Source: Bordetella genomosp. 8 (GTDB lineage Bacteria; Pseudomonadota; Gammaproteobacteria; Burkholderiales; Burkholderiaceae_B). From it: a DNA stretch of 64,000 nucleotides. The stretch spans positions 3,658,001 through 3,722,000 of the forward strand of contig NZ_CP021108.1 in the NCBI RefSeq assembly GCF_002119685.1, given 5' to 3'. The notes beneath the pieces were generated by a model that saw nothing but the letters and a program-made list of their open reading frames with translations, had not been told where the DNA came from and ran no database searches. Position numbers and translations under genes: made by a program. Position 1 is the stretch's first letter; the number at the start of each line of letters is the position of its first letter. Of the stretch, positions 51,514 through 60,579 are shown in pieces.

Positions 51514-51579
51514 TCGGGGCAACCGTAAGGTCAGCGCTGGCCGCTTGACAGTGTGTCGCCACCTGGGAAGGGATACAGG

Positions 51580-52395
51580 TCAAGGCTTGGCGGCAGCAAC
51601 GCGGTAGCGCGGAGCGGGCCTGGCATTGGCGAACTTCGGCGCCAGCGCTCGGCGGTCCGCTTCCCAGCGGGTCCAGTCGTCGCCATCTTGCAGCGTTGGG
51701 ATAGTCACCCGTTCACCCTGGTCCAGGCCGGCCAGGGCGGCATCCACCAGGTCTTCGGCCGTCATCGTGCTCGCGGCTTCCTTCTGCTTGGCGTAGCCGG
51801 CAACATCCCAGAACTCGGTGGCGGTCGCGGCCGGCAGCACGGTCTGGATGCGCACGCCCTTATCCGCCAGGTCGCGCTGAAGTGCGTGGCCGAAGCTCAG
51901 GACGTAGGACTTTGACGCGCTGTAGACGCCGTTCAGGGCCTCCACGGCGATGCCGACAGCCGAGCTGATGTTGACGATCGTGCCCGAACCCTTGGCGGCG
52001 AAGACGGGTGCGACGGCATAGGTCAAGCGCGTCAACGCGGTGATGTTCAAGTCGATCATCGCTTCCATCTCGTCGGCATCGCTGTTCAGGATCGAAGCGA
52101 CCGAGCCGACGCCGGCATTATTCACCAGCAAGGTAATGCTCTTGTCATTGCGCAGGATGCTCTCGATCTTCGCGAGATCGGCCTTGTCGTTGAGGTCGGC
52201 GGGGATGGCGCTCATGGAGCGGCCGGTTTCCGCGGCCAGCCGCGAAGCCAGCGCCGAGAGCCGCTCGGCATTGCGCGCGACCAGGATGAGATCGTAGCCA
52301 CGCTTGGCGAGACGGTCGGCGTATACGGCGCCGATACCGGCGGAGGCGCCGGTAATCAGCGCAGTTCCTTTGTGGGTGGTGCTGGAGGAGGTCAT
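51580..52395 (-). CDS. SDR family oxidoreductase
   Basis: This 271-residue classical SDR has ALITGASAGIGAVYADRLAK, LVARN after strand 2, VNNAGVGS, catalytic Ser in NISSAVG and YSASK. The protein resembles the group with DVAGYAKQKEAASTMTAEDL near the C-terminus. The ATG at 52395 is preferred; upstream frame residues have no similarity. It is divergent from a GlxA-type regulator, with CAATGA-6-TCATTG in the gap, and probably controlled by it. Substrate unknown. Confidence 0.92.
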   Translation of the reverse strand: MTSSSTTHKGTALITGASAGIGAVYADRLAKRGYDLILVARNAERLSALASRLAAETGRSMSAIPADLNDKADLAKIESILRNDKSITLLVNNAGVGSVASILNSDADEMEAMIDLNITALTRLTYAVAPVFAAKGSGTIVNISSAVGIAVEALNGVYSASKSYVLSFGHALQRDLADKGVRIQTVLPAATATEFWDVAGYAKQKEAASTMTAEDLVDAALAGLDQGERVTIPTLQDGDDWTRWEADRRALAPKFANARPAPRYRVAAAKP

Positions 52396-52487
52396 GAGTG
52401 GTTTCCTTGTTGACGGGTGCATCCGACAGGGTGCCGGGCTGGATGTCATTCTGACCACACCTCCCCGCTTCCTCAATGACGTATATG

Positions 52488-52505
52488 CAATGATTCAGGT
52501 CATTG
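52488..52505. promoter_or_regulatory. Putative operator between SDR and GlxA-like regulator
   Basis: CAATGA-TTCAGG-TCATTG is a perfect 6-bp-arm inverted repeat. Related AATGA and TCATT pieces occur around it at 52446 and 52475. Confidence 0.45.
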
Positions 52506-52598
52506 CCCCTGACCGCTATCTCTGCGACGAGCGTACCCGTCGCGGTATCTCTTTCATGATATGTTCAACGAATCAGGACAACCCTGTATAGCATCGTC

Positions 52599-53546
52599 AT
52601 GCACACCATCGGACTCGTCGTTTATCCGAATTTCCAGGCCCTCGGCCTCGCCGTGGCGAGCGTGTTCGAATACGCCAATCTCTTGCGCGGGGAAAGGACG
52701 TATCACTTTCGGCTGGTGTCGGAGGATGGCGGCCCCGTGATGACGTCCCAGAGCTTTTCCGTCAATACGGATCGGCTTCGGGACTCGGCGTACGACACGC
52801 TCATCGTGGCCGGCGACAATGACTGCCGCCTGCCCCCGGCCAGCCTGCTGGACTACATACACAATGCGCCCAATGAAAGCAGGCGGGTCGCTTCCATCTG
52901 CACTGGCACGTTTGTCCTGGCCGCTGCGAGCCTGCTCGACGGCAAGCACGCGACGACGCATTGGTTCCATGCGCAAGCATTCAGAAAGCAGTATCCCAAG
53001 GTATTGCTCGACGAGGACCGCATCTTCGTGATCGATGGGCAGATATGGACTTCCGCGGGCATGACGGCGGGCGTCGATCTCGCACTCGCAATCGTAGAAA
53101 AGGACTTCGGGTTGGAGACGGCCCGCATGGTCGCGCGCAAGCTCGTGGTGTATCAACGTCGTGGCGGCGGCCAATCACAGTTCTCCGCACTGCTCGAACT
53201 GGACGCGAAATCCGATCGGGTCCAGCTGGCTCTGGCTCATGCCCGGGAGAACCTTGGCAGCAATCTGTCGGTGGAGTCCTTGGCCGAAGTCGCGCGGCTG
53301 AGCCCTCGTCAGTTCAGCCGCGTATTCCGGGAAGAGACAGGCCAATCGCCCGCCAAGGCTATCGAGCGTCTTCGCGTCGAAGCCGCCCGGTTGATGATGG
53401 AGACCACCCGTCACCCGATCGAAGTGATTGCGCGCGAAACCGGTTTCGGAGACCGCGAGCGCATGCGACAGGCATTTCTGCGCGCATTCGGACAGCCGCC
53501 GCAGGCGATACAGCGCACCTCGGGCGGCGCGGGGCGGCTACATTGA
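52599..53546 (+). CDS. GlxA-family transcriptional regulator (DJ-1/PfpI plus AraC domains)
   Basis: This 315-residue protein has an N-terminal DJ-1/PfpI-like domain (TIGLVVYPNFQALGLAVASV; nucleophile elbow VASICTGTFVLAAASLLDG with a Cys). A C-terminal AraC DNA-binding domain carries two helix-turn-helix motifs (SVESLAEVARLSPRQFSRVF and IEVIARETGFGDRERMRQAF). Such regulators activate genes for amino- or quaternary-amine metabolism and others. It is divergent from the SDR at 51580, the likely target. It ends 12 bp from a convergent tautomerase gene. Confidence 0.93.
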   Translation: MHTIGLVVYPNFQALGLAVASVFEYANLLRGERTYHFRLVSEDGGPVMTSQSFSVNTDRLRDSAYDTLIVAGDNDCRLPPASLLDYIHNAPNESRRVASICTGTFVLAAASLLDGKHATTHWFHAQAFRKQYPKVLLDEDRIFVIDGQIWTSAGMTAGVDLALAIVEKDFGLETARMVARKLVVYQRRGGGQSQFSALLELDAKSDRVQLALAHARENLGSNLSVESLAEVARLSPRQFSRVFREETGQSPAKAIERLRVEAARLMMETTRHPIEVIARETGFGDRERMRQAFLRAFGQPPQAIQRTSGGAGRLH

Positions 53547-53558
53547 TGACCGCACCGC

Positions 53559-53948
53559 CTAGGCCTCGTTCTCCGACCACTCAGGGCTGAAGCCACCCAA
53601 AGTCGGGTGGTACATCTCGTCGCCGGAATGTTGCGTGAACTCGACGTTCAGCCGGTCTTCCCGCAGGCCAAGAATAGCGATGCAATCGGCGCACAGGGCC
53701 TTCGCAACTTCCATCCGCAATTCCGACGGTCGCCCCCTGCGGATGTCGCACATCAGGACGGAGACCGGGACGGCCTCGCCGTCCACCGTCCGCCAAACGC
53801 CACCTTCGCCAACCTCCCTGATTGCGATGCTGATGCGGCGGATATCGACCGTCATGAGATCGGCGTAGGTCGTCGCCATCTTCCTGGCGAGTTTCTGTTT
53901 GACGTCGACGGGATAGCTGTCGTTCACGTCCAGCTGTAGGTAAGGCAT
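53559..53948 (-). CDS. Tautomerase-family protein
   Basis: This protein of about 129 residues has Pro directly after the initiator Met (MPYLQLDVNDSYPVDVKQKL), the catalytic base of the 4-oxalocrotonate tautomerase superfamily. A helix and strand containing ISIAIREVGEGGVW follow, and a second half repeats the beta-alpha-beta unit (DCIAILGLREDRLNVEFTQH). The ATG at 53948 is preferred over the GTG one codon earlier because GGAGG is six bases upstream and Pro1 is then exposed. It likely isomerises a keto-enol or unsaturated acid. Confidence 0.85.
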   Translation of the reverse strand: MPYLQLDVNDSYPVDVKQKLARKMATTYADLMTVDIRRISIAIREVGEGGVWRTVDGEAVPVSVLMCDIRRGRPSELRMEVAKALCADCIAILGLREDRLNVEFTQHSGDEMYHPTLGGFSPEWSENEA

Positions 53949-54098
53949 CACGCACCTCCTGAGTCACCCAATGGGGGTTGCTGCAAGGCATACGCGAACG
54001 ATAACCACGTGGGAATGCATGCATACGCCAACAAACAGGAATTTGATTGCATATGCCACTACCTGTCAAGGTGATGTTTGGGCGGTTCCGCGCCGGGA

Positions 54099-54250
54099 AT
54101 GACAAAGGTGCTTCGCGGTATCGGCCGGGCCACAGCCTTAATGCTGGCCGTGGCAGGAGCGCAAGTCCTGGTTCACTACGGCAGCGGCGAGAAAGAGGCG
54201 ACCGCCGTGGTCGACGAGATCCAGCACGCGGCGCGCGCAGAATCTATTCG
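54099..54250 (+). pseudogene. SDR N-terminal fragment
   Basis: One frame encodes RGIGRATALMLAVAGAQVLV, then HYGSGEKEATAVVDEI, the N-terminal cofactor-binding part of an SDR. The first strand and TGAS are missing (KV is joined to RGIG), and similarity ends near 54250 without any Tyr/Lys motif. The following 200 bp show no gene. It is a deletion remnant. Confidence 0.7.
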
Positions 54251-54449
54251 CAGACATCACGCGCGGCTGGCCAAGTTTCCCTTCGCCGCTGGTACGACGC
54301 CGTCTCGCATCGCGACAGCGCAGCGGCTTGAGCACAGCCCGTACACGCCGCTGACGAACGCGCGCATGGAGAATTGCGCGTGGTCAGAACGGAGCAACCC
54401 TTCGAGACCAGGTAGCCGGACGCTTCATATGACGCCCTCCCCCCGGACT

Positions 54450-55007
54450 TCAGGCGGCCTGACGGGCCCTGGTTTGACGCGGCGGGAACGTCGCGTCGAT
54501 GTCGGTCTTGAACGTGTTGTTGAAGAGGTTGGTGATGAAGCTGAAAGCGGTCTCGGCGACGATGTCGACGATCTGCTCGTCGGTGTAACCCGCGGCACGC
54601 ACTGCTTCGATATCCGCGTCTTCAATGTGACCGCGCGACGTGGCGATCTTGTAGGCGAACTGCAGCGCCGTGTCGGCCTTGGGATCGGTCGAATGACCGT
54701 CACGATTGAGTTCCATGTCTTCCGGCGTCAGCCCCTGCAGCTTCGCGCCGAGGTAGGTGTGCGCCGACAGGCAGTAGTTGCAGCCGTTCACTTCGGCGGT
54801 CATCACGTGGATGCGTTCCCGAGTCTTGTGGCCGAGACTCTTGCCGAGTGCGCCGTGCATGTCGGCGATCGCCTTCAGGGCGTCAGGAGATTTCGAGATC
54901 AGGGCGAAGAAGTTCGGGATCACGCCGAGAACTTTTTCGTAGTTCGCGAGGATCGGTTGCGCTTTGGCGGGAGCGGCTTCTTTCGAGGGGATTGCAAGGC
55001 GGGCCAT
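54450..55007 (-). CDS. Carboxymuconolactone-decarboxylase/AhpD-like protein
   Basis: This 185-residue helical protein has the AhpD-type active site EVNGCNYCLSAH (Glu, Cys-x-x-Cys and His in order), followed by AHTYLGAKLQGLTPEDMELN. The family includes alkyl-hydroperoxidases that reduce peroxides through the CxxC pair, and CMD enzymes of aromatic catabolism, which lack the Cys pair; the CxxC here favours the peroxidase side. It lies downstream of an AraC/LysR pair on the same strand and may be read with them. Confidence 0.9.
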   Translation of the reverse strand: MARLAIPSKEAAPAKAQPILANYEKVLGVIPNFFALISKSPDALKAIADMHGALGKSLGHKTRERIHVMTAEVNGCNYCLSAHTYLGAKLQGLTPEDMELNRDGHSTDPKADTALQFAYKIATSRGHIEDADIEAVRAAGYTDEQIVDIVAETAFSFITNLFNNTFKTDIDATFPPRQTRARQAA

Positions 55008-55165
55008 GAGATTTCTCCGTTAATCCGAGCCACCGTGGCTTCGGTAGGAGAAATAGTACAGACTTCCATTCAAGACAATAATTAGTCAATTTTGAGAACC
55101 AGTATTCCATCAAATGAAAGTATTAAGGAACTGGAAAAAAGCGCATTCGGCAAGGCGGAGGCCCG

Positions 55166-56077
55166 TCAGGCCCCACCCAGCTCGGACATCGCCGACCGCA
55201 ACCGGTCGACTGCGAAGTCGAGGAAGACTCTCATCTTGAGCGGCAACAGCCCGCGCTCCCCATGGACGAGACTCACAGGTATCGACTCGACATCGAACTT
55301 CGGAAGGACGTGGACAAGCTCCCCTGCGCGGAGCGCGGCATCGCAGTGGTAGCGGTACACCCTCGTCAAACCGGTGTGACGGAGCGCCGCCTGTACCGCG
55401 GCCTCGGCGGTGGTCACCGACAGGCGCGGGATGATGTTGACGCTGAAATCACGTTTGGTCGCCGGATCCCGAAACCACCATGTTGCGGTGGAAGGGCCAG
55501 CGAAGACAACGCATGGAAGCTTTTCCAGGTCACTCGGGCGTTTTGGCTTGCCGTGCGCAGCAAGCAGGTCCGGCGAAGCACACACCAGTGTATCCATCGC
55601 GCCAACACGGGTTGCGATCATGTTGCTGTCCGGCAAGATGCCGATGCGGACTGCCATGTCAACGTGATCATCGTAGATATGAAGGTTCCGATCGGAGAGA
55701 ACCAACCGCACGTTGATCTCGGGATAGGCAGCCAGGAAGTCGGTGACAATGGGCAAGATATACATATGGCCGAACAGCACTGGCGCGGTGAGAACCAGTT
55801 CTCCCCGAGGAGTGTTGTACTCGCCAGCCGCAGCTCGTTCGATTTCCTCGATGTCTTCCATGACACGTTTGACCGACTCGACATAAGCTTGGCCGGCATC
55901 GGTCAAGGTCAGCTTGCGCGTCGAACGATGCAGCAGCTTCGTGCCGAGGTACTCTTCGAGTTCCGTGACCTTCCGGCTAACGGTCGGCAGCGGCATATTC
56001 AAGGCCTTTGCGGCCGCGGTAAGACTACCTTTTTCGACCGTGAGCAGCACGATAGCCATCGCTTCCAGCCTGTCCAT
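55166..56077 (-). CDS. LysR-family transcriptional regulator
   Basis: This 303-residue protein has its winged helix at residues 4-62 (EAMAIVLLTVEKGSLTAAAK and PTVSRKVTELEEYLGTKLLH) and an effector domain from about residue 90. It is of the CrgA/DmlR-like type. Its ATG directly abuts the stop of the AraC gene, and the AhpD-like gene lies 158 bp downstream on the same strand, so it may control that gene. An AraC gene on one side and an AhpD-like gene on the other make it a co-transcribed double-regulator unit. Confidence 0.92.
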   Translation of the reverse strand: MDRLEAMAIVLLTVEKGSLTAAAKALNMPLPTVSRKVTELEEYLGTKLLHRSTRKLTLTDAGQAYVESVKRVMEDIEEIERAAAGEYNTPRGELVLTAPVLFGHMYILPIVTDFLAAYPEINVRLVLSDRNLHIYDDHVDMAVRIGILPDSNMIATRVGAMDTLVCASPDLLAAHGKPKRPSDLEKLPCVVFAGPSTATWWFRDPATKRDFSVNIIPRLSVTTAEAAVQAALRHTGLTRVYRYHCDAALRAGELVHVLPKFDVESIPVSLVHGERGLLPLKMRVFLDFAVDRLRSAMSELGGA

Positions 56078-56878
56078 TCAATATTCCACCCAATGAAAGA
56101 CCTCCAACGGGCCTAGCTTTCGGTCATGAGCGACGCTGATTTCGTGAATAAACGCCTCGGGCGTCACACCCGTGAAGTGGCGAAATTCTTCGATGAGGTG
56201 GGCCTGATCGTAAAACCCGGCTTCCGCGGCGATGCTCGCCCAGTTCGTGCGGCGGTCCGCACGCGCCAGGTCGGTCGCACGCGAAAACCGCCTCAGCCTG
56301 GAGAACATCTTGGGGCTCATGCCAACCGCTTCGATAAACACGCGCCGCAGATGCCGCTCGCTGATGCCGAGGCCGGCCGCAACCTCGTACACATTGGCGT
56401 CGAGCAACTTTCTTGCGGCTTCGCGCACGAGCAACGTGCGATCGCCAGGAGGCCGGTCGGGCAAGCACCGTCCCGCAATCGCGCGTTCGAGAATACGCGC
56501 AGCGTCGTTGGGGCTAGCCGCCGAGGCAAGCTGGTCGTATATCGCTCGCGCTTCACTTGCGCCCCAGACGTCTTCGACCGGCACGATAAGGCCCGAGACC
56601 GCGGATGCCGGCATCCCGAGCACCGCGGCGGCGGTTCCCAATTGAAGACGCGCGACGACAGTCAATTGCCCCTTGCGAATAGTCTTGCGCGTGACGTACC
56701 GACGGGCGCCGAGCACATGCATGTCCAATCCTCGCTGGGCCGAAGCTCCCACCCTGACGACGAGATGCACCTCCGGACGAGGAATCGCTACCATCGACTC
56801 GTTCGCAACGCATTCGTCGACGATCATCGATTCGATAAAGGACATGGGGTGCCTGCGCGACATGGAAACGGGATGCAT
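56078..56878 (-). CDS. AraC-family transcriptional regulator
   Basis: This protein of about 266 residues has a C-terminal AraC domain (AAGLGISERHLRRVFIEAVG and NWASIAAEAGFYDQAHLIEE) preceded by a variable sensor domain (VHLVVRVGASAQRGLDMHVL) like those of DUF6597-containing regulators. The start is uncertain: ATGs at 56878, 56863 and 56845 are all in frame and none has a strong ribosome-binding site. The gene ends exactly where LysR begins and is divergent from the epimerase-like gene at 57003, a plausible target. Confidence 0.85.
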   Translation of the reverse strand: MHPVSMSRRHPMSFIESMIVDECVANESMVAIPRPEVHLVVRVGASAQRGLDMHVLGARRYVTRKTIRKGQLTVVARLQLGTAAAVLGMPASAVSGLIVPVEDVWGASEARAIYDQLASAASPNDAARILERAIAGRCLPDRPPGDRTLLVREAARKLLDANVYEVAAGLGISERHLRRVFIEAVGMSPKMFSRLRRFSRATDLARADRRTNWASIAAEAGFYDQAHLIEEFRHFTGVTPEAFIHEISVAHDRKLGPLEVFHWVEY

Positions 56879-57002
56879 GGCCTTATAGTAGACGACGCCT
56901 GGCCGTCGCACGACGCGGGCTCGCCCTGTCCGTTTTTTCCAATGCATGCCCGCCATAGCCCGATACAGTTTGCGTATCTCGCACCTTGGCTGGAGGCCTT
57001 GC

Positions 57003-57833
57003 ATGACAATTCTCGTGACCGGTGCAACCGGAAAAGTCGGTAGCCGCCTCGTCAAACGGCTGGTACAGCGCGGCGACCGCGTGCGTGCCCTGATACGCGA
57101 CCGCACTCGTGCGGCTGAACTGAACACGAATCAGGTCGAGCTCATCGAAGGCGACCTTCTCGATCCCGATTCGCTGCGTGCGGCGGTGCGCGACGCGGAT
57201 GCAATCGTCCACTGCGCGGCGTTCTTTCGCGGTGCGACGCCGGAGCAAGCTCATAGCGTCAACGATCTGGGAACGCAGTCGCTTGCCGTCGCCGCGCGCG
57301 ACGCCGGCGTGAAGCGGTTCGTTTTCCTGAGCACAGGCCTCGTCTATGGTTCAACCGGCGGACGCCCTGCATCGGAAGACGACGCTTGCGCGCCGACGGT
57401 CGCCTATCCGGTGAGCAAGCTGGCCGCCGAGGGCTTTCTTCTAGGTATGGAACACCTGGATGTGCGCGTGCTGCGTCTGCCCTTCGTCTACGGCGACGGC
57501 GATCCGCATATTGCGGAAATCGTGCCCCACATGCAGGGATGGCGGCCAACTCAGCGGATGTCGATCGGCCACCACGCGGACATCGCCCAGGCCGTGATGC
57601 GCTTGCTCGACAAGCCGGACCCGACGTATCGCATCTATAACGTGGCCGACGACGACGCGCCCGAGATTGCCGAACTACTGGCGGCGGTGGGCGCCACGCC
57701 GCCGGACGGATCGGCGGCCGAACGTGGCGCGGCATTCGATGCGCTACTCGACTGTCGCCGCATTCGCGACGATCTCGGCTTCAAGGCAATTTTCCCGCGT
57801 CTCGCGGATGCGATTGCGGCGGGCGCCCTCTAG
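57003..57833 (+). CDS. NAD-dependent epimerase/dehydratase-like protein
   Basis: This 276-residue extended SDR has ILVTGATGKVGSRLVKRL, ALIRD after strand 2, VHCAAFFRGAT, the Ser of FLSTGLVYGS, and YPVSK as the Tyr/Lys pair. The C-terminal part is short for the family (no long sugar domain). It could act on a nucleotide sugar or a small carbonyl substrate. It is divergent from the AraC/LysR unit and converges with an SDR gene 5 bp from its stop. Substrate unknown. Confidence 0.9.
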   Translation: MTILVTGATGKVGSRLVKRLVQRGDRVRALIRDRTRAAELNTNQVELIEGDLLDPDSLRAAVRDADAIVHCAAFFRGATPEQAHSVNDLGTQSLAVAARDAGVKRFVFLSTGLVYGSTGGRPASEDDACAPTVAYPVSKLAAEGFLLGMEHLDVRVLRLPFVYGDGDPHIAEIVPHMQGWRPTQRMSIGHHADIAQAVMRLLDKPDPTYRIYNVADDDAPEIAELLAAVGATPPDGSAAERGAAFDALLDCRRIRDDLGFKAIFPRLADAIAAGAL

Positions 57834-57838
57834 CACCG

Positions 57839-58597
57839 TCAGTTGGCTGTATTCAACAGCCTGCCGCCATCCACGACAAGCTCCGCACCAAGCGTCCAGG
57901 CCGATTCGTCGGAGGCAAGATAGATCACCGCTTTTGCCACTTCGTCTGGCTTGCCGAAACGGCCGAACGGGATGGTGCGCACGATGTCCTGATTGACCTG
58001 GTCGCGATAAGCGTCGGGAATACCGAGCTTATCGTACAGCGGGGTTTCGACCGGGCCGGGACTGACCGCATTGACGCGCACACCGCGATCCAGCAGTTCG
58101 CTCGACAGCGTCTTGGAGAAGTTGAGGAACGCCGCCTTGGTCGCCGCATACACCGATGAACGCGCCGCGCCGACGTGCGCATTGATCGACGTGTTCAGCA
58201 CGACCGACGCAGGATTGGAAAAAACCGGCAGCAGCGCCTGGATCAGAAAGTACGGTCCCTTGACGTTGATGGCGAACGAGCGATCGAACGTATCTTCCGT
58301 CCATGCCTCGATCGGTTGCCAGACCGAAACGCCCGCATTGAGGAAAGCGACGTCGAGCTGGCCGTAGTGCGCCTTGACGGCTTCGGCAAGCTGGCATTGC
58401 GCCGCGACGTCGGCGGAGTCGGCACGCAGTGCGAGCACGTCGGGGCCTAGCTCCGCCCGCGCCCTGGCGATGCTATCGGGGTTGTTGCCGGTGATGACGA
58501 CGCGCGCGCCTTCCGCGAGAAATTGCTTCGCTGTGGCCAGGCCAATACCGGTGGTGCCCCCGGTAATGAGGGTGCGTTTGCCTTGCAGACGGGACAT
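57839..58597 (-). CDS. SDR family oxidoreductase
   Basis: This 252-residue classical SDR has LITGGTTGIGLATAKQF, VITGNN after strand 2, FLNAGVSVW, catalytic Ser in NTSINAHVG and YAATK, ending LGAELVVDGGRLL. The ATG at 58597 opens MSRLQGKRTL; the long open frame upstream covers the divergent regulator. A LysR gene is divergent, with the palindrome ATTCATGC-7-GCATGAAT in the gap, so it is the likely controller. The module repeats in structure the other SDR/regulator pairs of this region. Confidence 0.93.
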   Translation of the reverse strand: MSRLQGKRTLITGGTTGIGLATAKQFLAEGARVVITGNNPDSIARARAELGPDVLALRADSADVAAQCQLAEAVKAHYGQLDVAFLNAGVSVWQPIEAWTEDTFDRSFAINVKGPYFLIQALLPVFSNPASVVLNTSINAHVGAARSSVYAATKAAFLNFSKTLSSELLDRGVRVNAVSPGPVETPLYDKLGIPDAYRDQVNQDIVRTIPFGRFGKPDEVAKAVIYLASDESAWTLGAELVVDGGRLLNTAN

Positions 58598-58702
58598 GAT
58601 GGTGCTCCTGAGTGAACGATGCCAGCGCGCGGATGCGCGGCTGGCCCAGTCCGCAGGATGAACCCATGCCCCAGATAGGATAAGACTCGATAGCGACATA
58701 TA

Positions 58703-58725
58703 ATTCATGCCTGAATTGCATGAAT
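58703..58725. promoter_or_regulatory. Putative LysR binding site
   Basis: ATTCATGC-CTGAATT-GCATGAAT is a perfect 8-bp-arm inverted repeat with a 7-bp centre, 11 bp before the LysR start. It resembles the LysR T-N11-A layout. Confidence 0.65.
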
Positions 58726-58736
58726 AGAGGGCTGAT

Positions 58737-59639
58737 TTGGATCGCTTCCTGCTGATGACCTGCTTCGTGCGAGCCGTGGAAACAGGCAGCTTTTCCGCGG
58801 CGGCGCGGGACCTGGGCCTCGGCCAGCCCAATGTGAGCCGGTATGTCGCCGCGCTGGAAGAGCATTTGCAAACGAGGCTGTTACTTCGTACGACGCGCCG
58901 GCTTACGCTGACCCCCGAAGGCGAGCGCTATTACGCAGAAACCCGCCAGATACTCGACGCGGTTGCGGAGTCGGAATCCTCCCTGCGCGACGAGGCCGAG
59001 CCCACCGGCCTGCTGCGCGTCGCATGTCCAACCGCATTGGCGCACACCTTCGTCCTGCCACAGGTGCCGGCGTTCCTCGCGCGGTACCCCGGCCTTGCGC
59101 TCGATCTTCAGATTGGTGATCGCTATGTCAACCTCGTCGACGAAGGCGCGGAACTGGCGATCCGCATCGGGCATCTCGAGGACAGCGCGTTACGCGCGCG
59201 CCGCATTGGACAGTTCGAGCGTATATGCGTCGCGAGCACCACTTACCTTGCCCGTCATGGTGTGCCGCGCGAGCCGGCCGATCTGCGCACGCATGACTGC
59301 ATCGTCTACACGCTGTTATCGTCGGGAAGCAGCTGGCACTTCCGGGACGGCGACATTCCCGTCTCGGGAAGACTTCGGGTCAACTCGCCGCAAGCGGTCC
59401 AGGAAGCGGTCGATGCCGGCGTCGGTGTCGCCTACGGGCCGGCATGGTTGTTCGAGGCGGGGCTGGCCAGCGGCAACCTGCAACGGGTGCTGCCCGGCTA
59501 CGAAGCACCGCTCGTACCGATCCAGATTCTGTATGCGGCGAACCGCCTTTTGCCCAGGCGCGCCATGGTATTCATGGATTTCATCGCTAAAGTGTTTGCA
59601 GGCATCGGCACACTCAACGCAATTGGGACGGCACGCTAA
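58737..59639 (+). CDS. LysR-family transcriptional regulator (TTG start)
   Basis: This 300-residue protein starts at a TTG (DRFLLMTCFVRAVETGSFSA), with the recognition helix region PNVSRYVAALEEHLQTRLLL and an effector domain from about residue 90. It is in the CrgA/DmlR-like group. No ATG is available at the conserved opening, so TTG is the best start. It is divergent from the SDR at 57839. Its stop (TAA) is followed at once by the ATG of a ketopantoate-reductase-like gene, so the two are co-transcribed. Confidence 0.9.
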   Translation: MDRFLLMTCFVRAVETGSFSAAARDLGLGQPNVSRYVAALEEHLQTRLLLRTTRRLTLTPEGERYYAETRQILDAVAESESSLRDEAEPTGLLRVACPTALAHTFVLPQVPAFLARYPGLALDLQIGDRYVNLVDEGAELAIRIGHLEDSALRARRIGQFERICVASTTYLARHGVPREPADLRTHDCIVYTLLSSGSSWHFRDGDIPVSGRLRVNSPQAVQEAVDAGVGVAYGPAWLFEAGLASGNLQRVLPGYEAPLVPIQILYAANRLLPRRAMVFMDFIAKVFAGIGTLNAIGTAR

Positions 59640-60536
59640 ATGACGATTTCAGAAAATCCAACCATCGCCCTGATTGGGCCCGGGGCCATCGGTACGACCG
59701 TGGCGGCGGCCCTGCACGAGGCCGGGCGCACACCCGCCATTTTCGGCCGCTCGGCGCACGAACGCCTGGAACTGCGCTTCGACGGCGGTCATATCGTGGT
59801 ACCGGGACCCGTGCGCACCAATCCGGCCGACGTTAAAGCAACGTTCGACCTGGTTTTTGTCGCGGTGAAGTCCACACAGGTGGACGCCGCAGCATCGTGG
59901 CTTTCTGCCCTGTGCGGAAACAGGACCGTGGTCTGCGTATTGCAAAACGGCGTTGAACAGGAAACGCTCTTTGCCCCATATGTGCCTGGTAGCGCAGTCC
60001 TGCCCTCGGTGGTGTGGTTTCCTGCTCAACGCGAGCACGACGCCTCGGTCTGGCTGCGGGCCAAGGCGCGGATTACATTGCCAGACACGCCAGGGAGCAG
60101 CATCGTCCAGACGGCCTTGAGAGGCACCCGGTGTTCAGTCGACGTCGTGGCGGACTTCAAGTCCGTCGCGTGGCGCAAGCTTCTACAGAACGCGGTCGCC
60201 GGCTTGATGGTACTCGCAGGGCGTCGCGCTGGCATGTATTCCCGTGCCGACATTGCCGGGTTGGCACTCGCGTATTTGCAGGAATGTCTTGAGGTTGCCC
60301 GGGCAGAGGGTGCGACGCTGGGCGACGAGGTTCCGCAAGAGATCGTAGACGCCTTCCAAGGCTACCCGGCCGACCTCGGCACTTCGATACTCGCCGACCG
60401 GCAGGCTGACCGCCCGCTTGAATGGGACTGCCGAAACGGGGTCGTGCAGCGACGGGGGCGATTGCACGGTATCCCTACCCCGATCAGCGATCTCGTCGTC
60501 CCGCTTCTTGCGGCCGCGAGCGATGGACCTGGCTGA
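59640..60536 (+). CDS. Ketopantoate reductase-family oxidoreductase
   Basis: This 298-residue protein has the ketopantoate reductase loop IALIGPGAIGTTVAAALHEA, FVAVKSTQVDAAASWL in the Rossmann domain and the C-terminal helical domain with the conserved Lys in SVAWRKLLQNAVAGLMVL. PanE proteins reduce 2-dehydropantoate with NADPH for pantothenate; many paralogues like this one act on other 2-keto acids. It directly follows the LysR gene (TAAATG). No other pantothenate genes are nearby, so a true PanE role is uncertain. Confidence 0.9.
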   Translation: MTISENPTIALIGPGAIGTTVAAALHEAGRTPAIFGRSAHERLELRFDGGHIVVPGPVRTNPADVKATFDLVFVAVKSTQVDAAASWLSALCGNRTVVCVLQNGVEQETLFAPYVPGSAVLPSVVWFPAQREHDASVWLRAKARITLPDTPGSSIVQTALRGTRCSVDVVADFKSVAWRKLLQNAVAGLMVLAGRRAGMYSRADIAGLALAYLQECLEVARAEGATLGDEVPQEIVDAFQGYPADLGTSILADRQADRPLEWDCRNGVVQRRGRLHGIPTPISDLVVPLLAAASDGPG

Positions 60537-60579
60537 CATTTCTGCCATTGAGCGAAGTCACTTCGCTCAGTGGCCCCCT

